Notes: generated by a model from the sequence alone, not told the origin. DNA of 62,500 nt from DATCLS01 sp036563805 (GCA_036563805.1 DATCLS010000024.1:1-62500); one strand, 5' to 3'; shown: positions 27,382 through 38,802, numbered from the stretch's first letter. Translations and numbers: made by a program.

Positions 27382-28731
27382 TCACTGGCTCGAGTAGGGC
27401 TGGCCGTCGGCGGCCGGCGGGCGCGACCGGCCGACCAGCCCGGCGACCACGACGATCGTCACGATGTAGGGCGTCATGAGCAGCAGCTCGGACGGGATCG
27501 GCGTGTCGAGCAGCGCCAGCCGGCCCTGCAGCTCCTCCGAGAACCCGAACACCAGGGCGGCGACGAAGGCGCCGACCGGGTGCCAGCGGCCGAAGATCAG
27601 GGCGGCCAAAGCGATGAACCCCCGGCCAGCCGTCATGTTCTCGTCGAAGCGGCTCACCGCGTCGAGAGTGAACCACGACCCGGCGAGCCCGGCGACCGCC
27701 CCGCCCAGCATCACGGCCCGGTAGCGGGTCCCGAGCACGTTGATGCCGACCGTGTCGGCCGCCCGGGGGTGCTCGCCCACGGCCCGCACCCGCAGGCCCC
27801 ACCGGGTCCGGAACAGGGCCCAGGTCAGGCCGGCCACCAGGGCGAACATCGCGTACACGTAGATCGTGTTGTCGAACAGCAGCGGGCCGATCAGCGGCAG
27901 GTCCTCGAGCACCGGGATGCCGAGGGGTCGGAACGACCCGGGCTGGTTGAGGTCCTCGTAGCGGTCGAGGATCCGGACGCCCAGGTAGCTGGTCAGGCCG
28001 AGGGCCAGGATGTTGATGACGGTGCCGCCGATGATCTGGTCGACCTGGTAGCGGATCGACAGGACGGCCAGCAGCGCCCCGAGCAGGGCGCCCACCGCGA
28101 TGCCGCTGCCCATGCCCACCCACACGCTGTCGGCGGCGCTGGCGGTCAGCGCCCCGGTGAAGGCGGCCGTGAGCAGCATCCCCTCGATGGCGATGTTGAC
28201 GACCCCGGCCCGCTCGCACAGCACGCCCGCCAGCGCCCCGAGCGCGAGGGGGATCGACCGGCGCAGCGTCCCGTCGAGCAACCCGATGATGCTGGTGTCG
28301 GCGCCCCGGGCCGCCCAGGCCAGCAGGGCTACGGCGAACAGGACCAGCACGAGGGCGAACACCAGGTGGATGCGGCGTCGGATCACGCCGGCCAGCTGGA
28401 GGACGCCGAGGGCGATGACCACGACGCCCAGCCCCAGGGCGGTGGCCCGGGCCGGGACGACGACGTCGGGCAGCTCGACGGCCTCTCCGCCCCGGCTGAG
28501 CACGAACCGGGCGTCGAGGCCCGACTCGCTGCCCAACCCGAAGCCCACGAGCATGACGAGCCCGAGCACGATCGTCGCCACGGCGAAGCCGGCCCGCCGG
28601 GCGGCCGAGATCCCGCTGGCCCGGCCGCCGGGCGCGCCCCCGGCCGGCGTTTCGTCGGCCTCCGCGGCGGGCGCCGCGTCCGGCGGCGCGGGCGCCGGCT
28701 CGGGCCGCGGCGGCGGTTCGGTCGCGGTCAC
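27382..28731 (-). CDS. ABC transporter permease, BMP-type nucleoside importer (second subunit)
   Basis: 449 residues with about nine or ten hydrophobic segments after a Pro/Ala-rich cytoplasmic leader of 60 residues. The stretch LCERAGVVNIAIEGMLLTAA and the segment GLRVRAVGEHPRAADTVGIN are characteristic of YufQ/NupC-class permeases that work with BMP/PnrA-like binding proteins. GTG start overlaps the stop of the first permease (GTGA). Cytoplasmic membrane; forms a heterodimer with its neighbour. Confidence 0.9.
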   Translation of the reverse strand: MTATEPPPRPEPAPAPPDAAPAAEADETPAGGAPGGRASGISAARRAGFAVATIVLGLVMLVGFGLGSESGLDARFVLSRGGEAVELPDVVVPARATALGLGVVVIALGVLQLAGVIRRRIHLVFALVLVLFAVALLAWAARGADTSIIGLLDGTLRRSIPLALGALAGVLCERAGVVNIAIEGMLLTAAFTGALTASAADSVWVGMGSGIAVGALLGALLAVLSIRYQVDQIIGGTVINILALGLTSYLGVRILDRYEDLNQPGSFRPLGIPVLEDLPLIGPLLFDNTIYVYAMFALVAGLTWALFRTRWGLRVRAVGEHPRAADTVGINVLGTRYRAVMLGGAVAGLAGSWFTLDAVSRFDENMTAGRGFIALAALIFGRWHPVGAFVAALVFGFSEELQGRLALLDTPIPSELLLMTPYIVTIVVVAGLVGRSRPPAADGQPYSSQ

Positions 28732-29887
28732 GACGCCCCCCAGCTGGTGGTGAACGACGGCTCGGCGCCTCGGCCAGCCCGGATCCGGTAGATGGCACGC
28801 ACCAGGGCCGGGGCGGCCACGAACGCGATGATCAGCGCCTGGATGACGACGATGATGTCGACGGGCGTCGAGGTGGCGGCCTGCATGCCGGTGGCGCCGG
28901 CCCGCAGCACCCCGAACAGGAACGCCGCTCCCAGCACGCCGGCCGGGTTGGCCCGGCCCAGCAGCGCCACTGCGATGGCGTCGAAGCCGACCTCGGAGTA
29001 GAAGCCGCCGGTCAGGCTGTAGCTCTCGCGGCCCAGCAGGTTGGACGTGCCGGCCAGGCCGGCCAGGCCGCCGGCCAGCGCCATGACCAGCAGGTAGGTG
29101 GAGCCGACCCGCATGCCCGCGTAGCGGGCGGCCGACGGGTTGGCGCCCACGGCCCGCATGCGGAAGCCGGCGGTGGCGCGCTCGAGCAGCCACCACACGC
29201 CCCAGGCGGCGGCCAGGGCCAGGAACAGGCCGGCGTGCACGGTCAAGTCGCCGAGCGACAGCTCGGGCAGCCGGGCCGACTCGGCGACCGGCTCGGAGAT
29301 CGGGTCGTTGCGGCCCGGCCGCTGGAAGACGTCGCTGCGCAGGGCGTAGTCGAGCAGCCGGTACGACACGTAGTTGAGCATGATCGTCGTGATCACCTCG
29401 TGGGCCCCGGTGCGGGCCTTGAGGTAGCCGGCGATCGCGCCCCACGCCGCGCCGCCGGCGCACCCGGCGATCAGGGCGAGCGGCAGGTGGACGGCGGCGG
29501 GCAGGTCGAACGTGAACCCGACCCAGCCGGCGCAGGTGGCGCCGATGATGAGCTGGCCAGCGGCGCCGATGTTGAACAGGCCGGCCCGGAAGGCCAACGC
29601 CACCGAGAGCCCGGCCAGGGCCAGCGGCGTCGCCTCCACCAGCGTCCGGCCCAGCGCCCGGGGGGTGCCCAGCGAGCTGTCGTACAGCGCCCGGTAGGAG
29701 TCGTAGACCACGTCCCACGACGCCTCGAGCGCCCCGTCCGGATCGTTGAAGAACTCGCCCCACTCCTCGAGCGTGTCGGGGTTGGAGAAGATGATGACGA
29801 GCCCGCCGACCGCCAGGGCGGTCAGCAGGGCGAGGACCGGCACGACCAGCCGGCTCCCGGCGGCGCGGGCCTGGGCGAGCACCCGGC

Positions 29888-29891
<4 letters not shown>
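28728..29891 (-). CDS. ABC transporter permease, BMP-type nucleoside importer (first subunit)
   Basis: 387 residues, multiple membrane segments beginning at about residue 12. FRAGLFNIGAAGQLIIGA and FRMRAVGANPSAARYAGM match the YufP/NupB class. GTG at 29891 overlaps the ATPase stop and is followed by a positively charged short leader, better than the long arginine-rich upstream extension. An extracytoplasmic loop of about 60 residues follows the first membrane helix. Confidence 0.9.
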
Positions 29892-31441
<1,550 letters not shown>

Positions 31442-31512
31442 GCCGACGACTCCTACCCGCTCACCGGTGTCCGTCTACCCGGAGGTGCGTCCTCCACGGT
31501 CGGCCGCCCCCG

Positions 31513-32610
31513 CTACCGGGACGGCTGGGTCTCGAGCTCGCCCGCCTCGATCTGCTCGCGCAGCTCGTCGAGCTGGTCGCGCAGCTCCTGCGGGACCTCG
31601 TCCTCGTACTCGTTGAACGGGGCCAGGCCCACGCCGTCGTTCTCGAGCGTGCCGGTGTAGATGCCGCCCTCGAACTCGCCCTCGGCGGCGGCCAGGGTGG
31701 TGTCGCGCACCGCCACGTCCATGTTCTTCATCACCGAGGTGAGGAACAGGTCGCAGGCGTCGGGCACGCTCACGCAGCCGTCGGTGTCGACCCAGATGAG
31801 CCGCTGGTCGCCGCCGCCGGTCCGGATGGCCTCGATCGAGCCCTGCCCCACCGGGCCGGCCACGGGCATGATGATGTCGGCGCCCTGGTCGATGAGCTGC
31901 TCGGTCAGGGCCCGGCCGGCGGCCTGGTCCTCGAAGTCGCCGGTGAACGAGCCGTCGCCGGCCTCGGCGTCCCACCCGACGAGCTGGACGTCCTCGCCGT
32001 TCTCCTGGTTGTAGTGCTCGATGCCGGCCGCGAAGCCGTCCATGAAGATCGTCACGGTCGGGATGTTGCGGCCGCCGTAGGTGCCCACGATGCCGGTCTC
32101 GGTCATGCCCGCGGCCAGGTAGCCGGCCAGGAACGCGGCCTGATCGGTGGCGAACGTCAGCTCGCGCACGTTGTCGTAGGTGACGTCCTCGACCTCGCCG
32201 CCGTCGGTCTCGCGGGTGAAGTCGAAGTCGACGATCGCGAAGTTCTGGTCCGGGTTCTCCTCGGCGGCGGCCGCCGTGGCGTCGCCCAGGAGGAAGCCCA
32301 CGGTCACGATCAGGTCGCAGTCCTGCTCGACCAGCGCCTCGATGTTGGGCGCGTAGTCGGCGTCGGACTGCGACTCGAGCACGCTCGGCTCGAACCCGAG
32401 CTCCTCGCCGGCCTCGCGGAGCCCGTCGAAGGCGGTCTCGTTGAACGAGTTGTCATCGACGCCGCCCTCGTCGGTGACCTGGCAACCCAGGAAGTCGCTG
32501 CTCGCCTCGCCGCCGTCCTCGCCCTCGTCGTTGTCCTCGCCGCACGCTGCGGCCGTCACGAGAGCCATGGCCAGGACCGGACCGAGCCCCTTGAACCACC
32601 GTCGACGCAC
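31513..32610 (-). CDS. BMP/PnrA-family nucleoside-binding lipoprotein
   Basis: 365 residues. Basic start, hydrophobic core and lipobox ending TAAAC mark a lipoprotein held on the outer face of the membrane. Then an acidic linker and the BMP fold: DEGGVDDNSFNETAFDGL near residue 47, LIVTVGFLLGDA and IVGTYGGRNIPTVTIFMDGF, residues that line the nucleoside pocket in PnrA-like proteins. GTG at 32610 is preferred to GTG 32634 because GGGGAGG sits eight bases before it. First gene of the importer-cdd-deoA-add unit. Confidence 0.92.
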   Translation of the reverse strand: MRRRWFKGLGPVLAMALVTAAACGEDNDEGEDGGEASSDFLGCQVTDEGGVDDNSFNETAFDGLREAGEELGFEPSVLESQSDADYAPNIEALVEQDCDLIVTVGFLLGDATAAAAEENPDQNFAIVDFDFTRETDGGEVEDVTYDNVRELTFATDQAAFLAGYLAAGMTETGIVGTYGGRNIPTVTIFMDGFAAGIEHYNQENGEDVQLVGWDAEAGDGSFTGDFEDQAAGRALTEQLIDQGADIIMPVAGPVGQGSIEAIRTGGGDQRLIWVDTDGCVSVPDACDLFLTSVMKNMDVAVRDTTLAAAEGEFEGGIYTGTLENDGVGLAPFNEYEDEVPQELRDQLDELREQIEAGELETQPSR

Positions 32611-32879
32611 TACTTTCGCCTCCCCGCTCGCCACGTCCCCGAGTTGCTTGGACGGTGCCCTGTCGGGCGACCGCCCCGCACGGTAGTCAGAAATCCGGCG
32701 GCATGGTGGGAAGCGTGCGCGGCTCGCCCACCGACGGCCGGGACCCGCGGTCGATCTGTCACCGATCTGGCGCCCGCGCTAGCGGAACCTGACCTGCTCC
32801 GGCCCGTCAGGAGGCGGTCCGGGTCCGGCGGCGGGCGCCGCCGGTAGCCTCGGGCCCGTGAGCGTCGACGAGGCCCGCC

Positions 32880-33704
32880 GTGGCCGGTGATCCCTACGAG
32901 CTGGCCGCCCGGGCGGCGGACGGGCTGGCCGCCGCCACCGGCGTCGACCGGCACGACGTGGCCGTCGTGCTCGGGTCGGGGTGGCGCCCGGCGGTCGACC
33001 GGCTCGGCGCGGTCGTGGCCGAGCTCCCGGTCACCGACCTGCCCGGGTTCTCGGCCGCCACCGTGTCCGGGCACGCCGGCATCGTGCGGTCGGTGCGCAC
33101 GCCGGCCGGTCGGCGGGTCCTGGCCTTCGTCGGGCGGGTCCACGGCTACGAGGGCCACCCGCCCGCCGTCGTCGTCCACGGCGTGCGGACGGCCTGCCGG
33201 GCCGGGTGCGGGGTGATCGTGCTCACCAACGCCGCCGGCGGCGTCCGCCCGGGGCTGACGGTCGGGCAGCCGGTGCTGATCGCCGACCACCTCAACCTCA
33301 CCGCCCGGTCGCCGCTCGAGGGGCCGGAGCCGGCCGGGATGGTGCCGACCCGGTTCGTCGACCTGTCCGACACGTACTCGGCCCGCCTGCGGGCCCTGGC
33401 CCGGTCGGTCGACCCCACGCTGGAGGAGGGGGTGTACGCCGGGCTGCCCGGCCCCCACTACGAGACGCCGGCCGAGATCCGCATGCTGGCGCGGCTGGGC
33501 GCCGACCTCGTCGGGATGTCGACCGTGTGGGAGGCGATCGCCGCCCGTCACCTGGGGGCCGAGGTCGTCGGGCTGTCGCTGGTGACCAACCTGGCCGCCG
33601 GGCTGAGCGGCGAGCCGCTCGACCACGCCGAGGTGCTGGCGGCCGGCAAGGCCTCGGCCGAGCGGATGGGCGACCTGCTGGCCACGCTGGTCGACCGGCT
33701 CTGA
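32880..33704 (+). CDS. punA: purine nucleoside phosphorylase
   Basis: Phosphorolysis of (deoxy)inosine and guanosine. 274 residues, trimeric-type PNP: VLGSGWRPA near residue 30, FVGRVHGYEGH, TNAAGGVRPGL near 117, and the purine-binding GPHYETPAEIRM plus GMSTVWEAIAARH. GTG at 32880 is the first start that keeps the frame open; an earlier GTG at 32858 is out of frame. It is divergent from the nucleoside importer operon, with 269 bases between them, ideal for joint regulation. Symbol given by analogy. Confidence 0.93.
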   Translation: MAGDPYELAARAADGLAAATGVDRHDVAVVLGSGWRPAVDRLGAVVAELPVTDLPGFSAATVSGHAGIVRSVRTPAGRRVLAFVGRVHGYEGHPPAVVVHGVRTACRAGCGVIVLTNAAGGVRPGLTVGQPVLIADHLNLTARSPLEGPEPAGMVPTRFVDLSDTYSARLRALARSVDPTLEEGVYAGLPGPHYETPAEIRMLARLGADLVGMSTVWEAIAARHLGAEVVGLSLVTNLAAGLSGEPLDHAEVLAAGKASAERMGDLLATLVDRL

Positions 33705-33719
33705 CCCGGCGGGCCGGGG

Positions 33720-33738
33720 CCGGGCCCGGCGGGCCCGG
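33720..33738. terminator. GC-only hairpin between PNP and kinase genes
   Basis: CCGGGCCC (33720-33727), loop GGC, GGGCCCGG (33731-33738), between two convergent genes. Perfect 8-bp stem within generally palindromic GC-rich sequence. Confidence 0.45.
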
Positions 33739-33775
33739 GCGTGCGTCGGGTGGGCGCCGGCGGGGGAGGGGCGCC

Positions 33776-35308
33776 TCAGGCCCCGCCGTTCGTGGGCAGG
33801 CGGACGACGAAGCGGGCGCCCGGCGCGTGGTCGGGGTCGATGGCGAGCGTGCCGCCGTGGCGCTGCACGATGTCGCGGGCGATGGCCAGGCCCAGCCCGG
33901 TGCCGCCCGTGACCGCGTGGCGGGCGTCGTCGAGCCGGGCGAACCGGTCGAAGACCCGCTCGCGGTCCTCCGGCGGGATGCCGGGCCCGTCGTCGGCCAC
34001 GGCGAGGACGGCCTCGCCGTCGTGCTCGGCCAGCGTGAGCGTCACGGTGCTCGTCGCGTGCCGGGCCGCGTTCTCGGTGAGGTTGCCCACCACCCGCGCC
34101 AGCTGGTCGGGGTCGCCCTCGATCTGGGCGCCCGCGACGCCGGAGGTGTCGACCGTCACCCGATCCCCGGCCGCCAGGCGCCGGGCGGCTCGCAGCACCA
34201 GGTCGTCGAGGTCGACGGGCCGGCGCCGGGGCTCGGCTGCGCCGGCGTCGCTGCGAGCCAGGTGGAGCAGGTCGTCGACCAGCCGCTGGAGGCCGACCGC
34301 CTCGTCCCGCACGCTGGCGAGGGTGGCGGCGAAGTTGCCGGTCTCGGGGTGGGCGAGGTCGACCTCGACCTCCGAGCGGATGCGCGTCAGCGGGCTGCGC
34401 AGCTCGTGGGACGCGTCGGCCACGAACCGCTGCTGGCGGCGGGCCGCGTCCTCGACGCGGTCGAGCATGCCGTTCATGGTCCGGGCCAGGCGGGCGATCT
34501 CGTCGTCGCCACCCGGGACGGGGACCCGGCGGTGGAGCTCCGCGCCGCCGATGTCGGCCACCTCGGCCCGGATGGCCTCGACCGGCCGCAGCGTCCGCCC
34601 CACCAGCCACCACACGAGCGCGGCGAGCACCAGGGCCACCGCCGGGATGGCGACGGTCAGCGACCGGGTCAGGGCCCCGGTGCTCTCGCCGATGTCCTCG
34701 GTGGGGGCGGCCACGTGGACGACGACGGCGCGGTCCGCCCCGGGGCCGCCGGCCGTCGTCGTGCCGTCCTCGTCCTCGGCGTCGTCGTCACGGTCGCCGG
34801 CCTCGCCCTCGGCGTCGTCGCCGGCCTCGGCGTCGTCGTCGGCCTCGGCGTCGGTGTCGTCGTCACGGTCGCCGTCGTCCTCGTCGTCCCGCCCGCCGCC
34901 GGGCCCGACCGTGCGGGACAGCACCAGGAGGGCCTCGCCGTCGTCGAGGTCGTCGACCTCGCGCACGGCCTGGCCATCACCGGGCGGCTCGGCGATCGGC
35001 GGCCGGCCCCGGAGGTCGGGGGTGGCCGCCAGCACCTCGCCGGAGGCGGTCACGACCTGGGCCAGCTCGTCGTCGTCGCCCACCTCCGGGAGCACGGCGG
35101 GGAGGTCGCCCGCCGCCACCTGCCGCCCGATGGCGTCGGCCCGCTCCTCGAGCGTCTCCTCGAGATTGTCGGTGAGCAGGCGCTCCTGGGCGAGGACCAG
35201 CCCGACGCCGGTGGCCGCCAGCACGACGACGAGGGCCAGGGTGGCCAGGGCCGTGACCCGGAACCGGACGGTCCCGGTGGCCTGCCGCAGCCGCCGCCCG
35301 GTGGTCAT
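33776..35308 (-). CDS. sensor histidine kinase with Asp/Glu-rich periplasmic domain
   Basis: 510 residues: first membrane segment near 18-38, an extracytoplasmic region of about 170 residues containing a long Asp/Glu/Arg stretch (DDEDDGDRDDDTDAEADDD), second membrane segment near 220-240 (VALVLAALVWWLVG), HAMP, H-box His301 in ASHELRSPLT, N-box NLTENAARHA, G1 DDGPGIP and G2 GTGLGLAI. ATG overlaps the response regulator stop. EnvZ/MprB-like architecture. The acidic stretch is low complexity and may tune cation sensing. Confidence 0.92.
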   Translation of the reverse strand: MTTGRRLRQATGTVRFRVTALATLALVVVLAATGVGLVLAQERLLTDNLEETLEERADAIGRQVAAGDLPAVLPEVGDDDELAQVVTASGEVLAATPDLRGRPPIAEPPGDGQAVREVDDLDDGEALLVLSRTVGPGGGRDDEDDGDRDDDTDAEADDDAEAGDDAEGEAGDRDDDAEDEDGTTTAGGPGADRAVVVHVAAPTEDIGESTGALTRSLTVAIPAVALVLAALVWWLVGRTLRPVEAIRAEVADIGGAELHRRVPVPGGDDEIARLARTMNGMLDRVEDAARRQQRFVADASHELRSPLTRIRSEVEVDLAHPETGNFAATLASVRDEAVGLQRLVDDLLHLARSDAGAAEPRRRPVDLDDLVLRAARRLAAGDRVTVDTSGVAGAQIEGDPDQLARVVGNLTENAARHATSTVTLTLAEHDGEAVLAVADDGPGIPPEDRERVFDRFARLDDARHAVTGGTGLGLAIARDIVQRHGGTLAIDPDHAPGARFVVRLPTNGGA

Positions 35309-35982
35309 GGGCCGTAGCCGACCAAGCGGTAGCCGGCGCCCCGCACGGTCTCGATGGAGCGGCGCCCGAACGGCTCGTCCAGCTTCCGGCGGAGGCGCCG
35401 GATGTACACCTCGACGATGTTGGGGTCGCCGGCGAAGTCGTCCTCCCACAGCCTGTCGAGGATCTCGCCCTTGGACAGCACCTCGCCGGCGTGCCGGACC
35501 AGCAGCTCGACCAGGTCGAACTCGCGGGCCGTGAGCGTCACCTCGACCTCGCCCCGCCACACTCGCCGGGCCGCCGGCTCGATGCGCAGGTCGCCGACCT
35601 CGACCGGGACCGGGTCGCGCCCGCGGGCCCGGCGGAGCAGCGCCCGCACGCGGGCCACCAGCACCGGGAACGAGAACGGCTTGCTCAGGTAGTCGTCGGC
35701 GCCGGTCTCGAGGGCCTCGGCCTCGTCGAGGTCGCCGTCCTTGGCGGTGAGCATGAGGATCGGCGTCCAGTTGCCGGCGGCCCGCAGGTCGGCGCAGACG
35801 CGGTAGCCGTTCTTGCCGGGCAGCATGATGTCGAGGACGATCAGGTCGTAGGCGCCCTGGGTCGCCATCCACTCGCCGTCCACGCCGTTGCCGGCGACCT
35901 CGACCGCGTAGCCCTCGGCCCGGAGGCCGCGGGCCACCGCCGTCGCCACCTTCACGTCGTCCTCGATGAGCAGCAGCTTCAC
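35305..35982 (-). CDS. OmpR/PhoB-family response regulator
   Basis: 225 residues with the receiver acidic pair Asp8/Asp9, phosphoacceptor Asp51 (VLDIMLPG), Lys in YLSKPF, and a winged-helix domain (LTAREFDLVELLV, VYIRRLRRKL). GTG at 35982 has GAGGAG seven bases upstream. Encoded before its kinase with a 4-bp overlap. Similar to the MprA/CutR/QseB class; targets unknown. Confidence 0.92.
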   Translation of the reverse strand: MKLLLIEDDVKVATAVARGLRAEGYAVEVAGNGVDGEWMATQGAYDLIVLDIMLPGKNGYRVCADLRAAGNWTPILMLTAKDGDLDEAEALETGADDYLSKPFSFPVLVARVRALLRRARGRDPVPVEVGDLRIEPAARRVWRGEVEVTLTAREFDLVELLVRHAGEVLSKGEILDRLWEDDFAGDPNIVEVYIRRLRRKLDEPFGRRSIETVRGAGYRLVGYGP

Positions 35983-36120
35983 GGTCTCCTCGGGGGAAGT
36001 CTTCCACCCCGATCCTGCGGCCGGCGTGCTGAACCCGGGCTGAACGCCCTGGTCGCGCCCCGCCTTCGTCGCGCCCGGTCGCGCCGCCGGGACGCGTGCT
36101 CCGCGAGACTGCTCGGCCAT

Positions 36121-36744
36121 ATGGACGTCACCGTCGTCGACCACCCGCTCGTCGCCCGGCTGCTGACCCGCCTGCGGGACGAGACCACCGACCGCGCCAC
36201 GTTCCGCCTGGCCACCGACGATCTCGCCGGCATGCTCGTCTACGAGGCCTGCCGCACGCTGCCCACGGTCCCCGTCGAGGTGAAGACCCCGCTGGCCATG
36301 GCGCCGGGCGTGGCCATCGCCGAGGCGCCGCTCGTCGTGCCGATCCTCCGGGCCGGCCTGGGCCTGCACGGGGCCGTGCTGCGGCTGCTGCCCGAGACCG
36401 ACACGGCGTTCGTGGGTGTGTCCCGCAACGAGGAGACGTTTCAGCCCGAGCCGTACATGAACTCGGTGCCGGCCCAGCTGGCCGGGCGGCCGGTGCTGGT
36501 GCTCGACCCGATGCTGGCCACCGGCGGCTCGCTGGCCCATGCCTGCGAGATCCTGCGGGCCCGGGGCGCCGGGCCGATGACCGCGGTGTGCGTGCTGGCC
36601 GCCCCCGAGGGGCTTCGCAAGCTGGCGGAGTCGGGCCTGGTCGACCGGGTGGTGACGGCGGCGATCGACGACCACCTCGACGAGCGGGCGTTCATCGTCC
36701 CCGGCCTGGGCGACGCCGGCGACCGCCTGTTCGGCACCGGCTGA
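36121..36744 (+). CDS. upp: uracil phosphoribosyltransferase
   Basis: Makes UMP from uracil and PRPP. 207 residues; VPILRAGLGLHG near residue 83, RNEETFQPEPY, the PRPP loop LDPMLATGGS near 131-140 and the uracil-contacting IVPGLGDAGDR at the end. It would salvage uracil released by nucleoside phosphorylase action. Divergent from the response regulator gene and followed by repeats. Confidence 0.94.
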   Translation: MDVTVVDHPLVARLLTRLRDETTDRATFRLATDDLAGMLVYEACRTLPTVPVEVKTPLAMAPGVAIAEAPLVVPILRAGLGLHGAVLRLLPETDTAFVGVSRNEETFQPEPYMNSVPAQLAGRPVLVLDPMLATGGSLAHACEILRARGAGPMTAVCVLAAPEGLRKLAESGLVDRVVTAAIDDHLDERAFIVPGLGDAGDRLFGTG

Positions 36745-36750
36745 CCGCCC

Positions 36751-36830
36751 GCTGGTCGCCGGCCGAACGACCGGTGTCCGCCAGCGGACCACCAGCTGGT
36801 CGCCGGCCGACCGCCCGCTGGCCGCCGGCC
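36751..36830 (+). repeat. three spaced copies of GCTGGTCGCCGGCCGA
   Basis: Exact copies at 36751-36766 and 36795-36810 and a degenerate one at 36817-36830. A small hairpin TCCGC-CA-GCGGA (36777-36788) lies between the first two and may act as terminator for upp and the convergent mutase gene. Confidence 0.6.
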
Positions 36831-36852
36831 CGGTGCGCGTCACCCGGGCGGC

Positions 36853-38631
36853 TCAGGGCCCGGGCTCGGGGGCGACCCGGGCGGTGGCCTCGGTGAGCAG
36901 GCGGTCGACCGCGGCGCGGCCCTCCCTCCGCGCCGCCGCCAGGTCGGCGGCCGGGGTCACGGGCATGACCGCCTCGGCGTAGCACTTGAGCTTGGGCTCG
37001 GTGCCCGAGGGCCGCACGATCAGCCGGCGGTTCTCGGCCCGCAACACGACCCCGTCGGTCGGCGGCAGCCGGCGACCGAGCCGCAGGTCCTCGATCTCGG
37101 TGACCGGGCGCCCATCCAGCGTCGCCGGCGGGTCGGCGACCAAGCGGTCGACCGCGGCCCGCAGGCGCTCGAGGCCGTCGACGCCCTCGGCCCGGATCGA
37201 CCGCTGGCCGGTGGCGTGGACGCCCAGTTCCCGGGCGAGGTCGTCGAGTCGGTCGGAGAGCGTCCGCCCCCGGGCCTTCTCGAACGCGACGAGGTCGGCC
37301 ATGGCCAGCGCGGCGGTGATGCCGTCCTTGTCGCGCACGAGCGTGCCGACGCAGGAGCCGAGGGCCTCCTCATAGCCGTAGACGAACCGCAGGGCCGGCC
37401 GGTCGAAGGCGGCCCGGGCGATCCACTTGAACCCGGTCAGCGTCTCGGCGTAGGCGACGCCCCGGGCGGCGGCCAGGCGGGACAGCATCGACGACGACAC
37501 GACCGTGGTCACCACCAGGCGGTCGGAGCCGGAGTCCCGGGCGAGCAGCCAGTCGGCCAGCAGGATGCCGATCTCGTCGCCGGTGAGGGCCCGCCACCCG
37601 TCCGGGCCCTCGGCCGGGTCGGGGACGGCGACGGCCAGGCGGTCGCCGTCGGGATCGTTGGCCAGCACGACGTCGGCCCCCCGGTCGCGGGCGGCGGCCA
37701 GCGCCAGGTCGAGGGCGCCCGGCTCCTCGGGGTTGGGGAAGGCGACGGTGGGGAAGTCGGGGTCGGGGTCGGCCTGCTGGGGGACCACGTAGGGGGAGGG
37801 GAAGCCGGCCCGGGCGAAGGCGGCGACGAGCACGTCGCGCGCCACCCCGTGCAGCGGCGTGTACACGACCCGGAGGTCGTGCCGCCCCCGGCGCGCCGCA
37901 GCCGTCGCGGCGTCCACCCGGCCCTCCCGGCCCTCCCGGTCGCCGAGCGCCGTGTCGACGGCGGCGGCGACGTAGGCATGGACCAGGTCGTCGCCGACCG
38001 GGGTGATCGCCGGGTCGACGAACAGCGTGCGGGGGACGGCGCGGATCGACCCGACGGCGTCGATGTCCGCCGCGATCTCGGCGTCGGTCGGCGGCGCGAT
38101 CTGGGCCCCGTCGCCCAGGTAGACCTTGTAGCCGTTGTCGTGGGGCGGGTTGTGGCTGGCCGTGACGACGATCCCGGCGCAGCAACCGAGGTGGCGCACG
38201 CCGAACGCCAGCACGGGGGTGGGCAGGGGTCTGTCGCCGAACCGCACCGGGAAGCCGGCGGCGGCCAGCACCTTGGCGGCCTCCGTGGCGAACTGCTCCG
38301 ACCGGTGGCGGGCGTCGTGCCCGACGATCACCGGCTGGCCCTCGGCGCCGTGGCGCCGCAGGTAGGCGGCCAGGCCCGCCGTCGCCTTGATCACCACCGC
38401 CCGGTTCATGCGGTTGGGCCCCGCCCCCATCCGACCCCGGAGGCCGGCCGTGCCGAACGTCAGCTGGGCGGCGAACCGGTCGCGCAGGGCCCTCGTCGCG
38501 ATGGGCGAGCCCCGGCTGACCCCGAACAGCAGGACGTCCACCTCCTGCCGGTCGTCCGCGTCGGGGTCGTCGTCTCGCCACGCCCGGGCCGCGGCGATGA
38601 GCTGCTCGGGGAGCTCGGTCACTCGTTCCAT
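36853..38631 (-). CDS. phosphohexomutase-superfamily enzyme (phosphopentomutase/phosphoglucomutase type)
   Basis: 592 residues, alpha-D-phosphohexomutase fold in four domains. FGTAGLRGRMGAGPNRMN near residue 60, phosphoserine loop VVTASHNPP, metal loop NDPDGDRLA, sugar loop YGYEEALG and phosphate-binding RPSGTEPKLK. This is the longer form often annotated PgmB/phosphopentomutase. In this nucleoside neighbourhood, conversion of (deoxy)ribose-1-phosphate to the 5-phosphate is the attractive role, but activity on glucose-1-phosphate cannot be excluded. ATG 38631 precedes the first helix; further in-frame ATGs at 38643 and 38709 are possible. Confidence 0.9.
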   Translation of the reverse strand: MERVTELPEQLIAAARAWRDDDPDADDRQEVDVLLFGVSRGSPIATRALRDRFAAQLTFGTAGLRGRMGAGPNRMNRAVVIKATAGLAAYLRRHGAEGQPVIVGHDARHRSEQFATEAAKVLAAAGFPVRFGDRPLPTPVLAFGVRHLGCCAGIVVTASHNPPHDNGYKVYLGDGAQIAPPTDAEIAADIDAVGSIRAVPRTLFVDPAITPVGDDLVHAYVAAAVDTALGDREGREGRVDAATAAARRGRHDLRVVYTPLHGVARDVLVAAFARAGFPSPYVVPQQADPDPDFPTVAFPNPEEPGALDLALAAARDRGADVVLANDPDGDRLAVAVPDPAEGPDGWRALTGDEIGILLADWLLARDSGSDRLVVTTVVSSSMLSRLAAARGVAYAETLTGFKWIARAAFDRPALRFVYGYEEALGSCVGTLVRDKDGITAALAMADLVAFEKARGRTLSDRLDDLARELGVHATGQRSIRAEGVDGLERLRAAVDRLVADPPATLDGRPVTEIEDLRLGRRLPPTDGVVLRAENRRLIVRPSGTEPKLKCYAEAVMPVTPAADLAAARREGRAAVDRLLTEATARVAPEPGP

Positions 38632-38655
38632 CGACCGTTCCATGGGCACTCGTTC

Positions 38656-38673
38656 CACTGGGTGCACCCAGTG
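38656..38673. promoter_or_regulatory. perfect 18-bp palindrome upstream of the mutase gene
   Basis: CACTGGGTGCACCCAGTG is fully self-complementary and lies 25 bases upstream of the chosen mutase start (minus strand), within the 254-base divergent gap. Likely operator for a dimeric repressor; identity unknown. Confidence 0.55.
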
Positions 38674-38802
38674 CACTCTAGGCCACGCGAGCGCCCGGCG
38701 CGCCGCCATCGGGCGGACCCGGGTGGCCCGCTGCGGCCCGCCGGGGCCCGGACGCGGCGCCCGCCGCCGGGGCGCGCACGGCGCACCGATCGCGCCCCAC
38801 GT

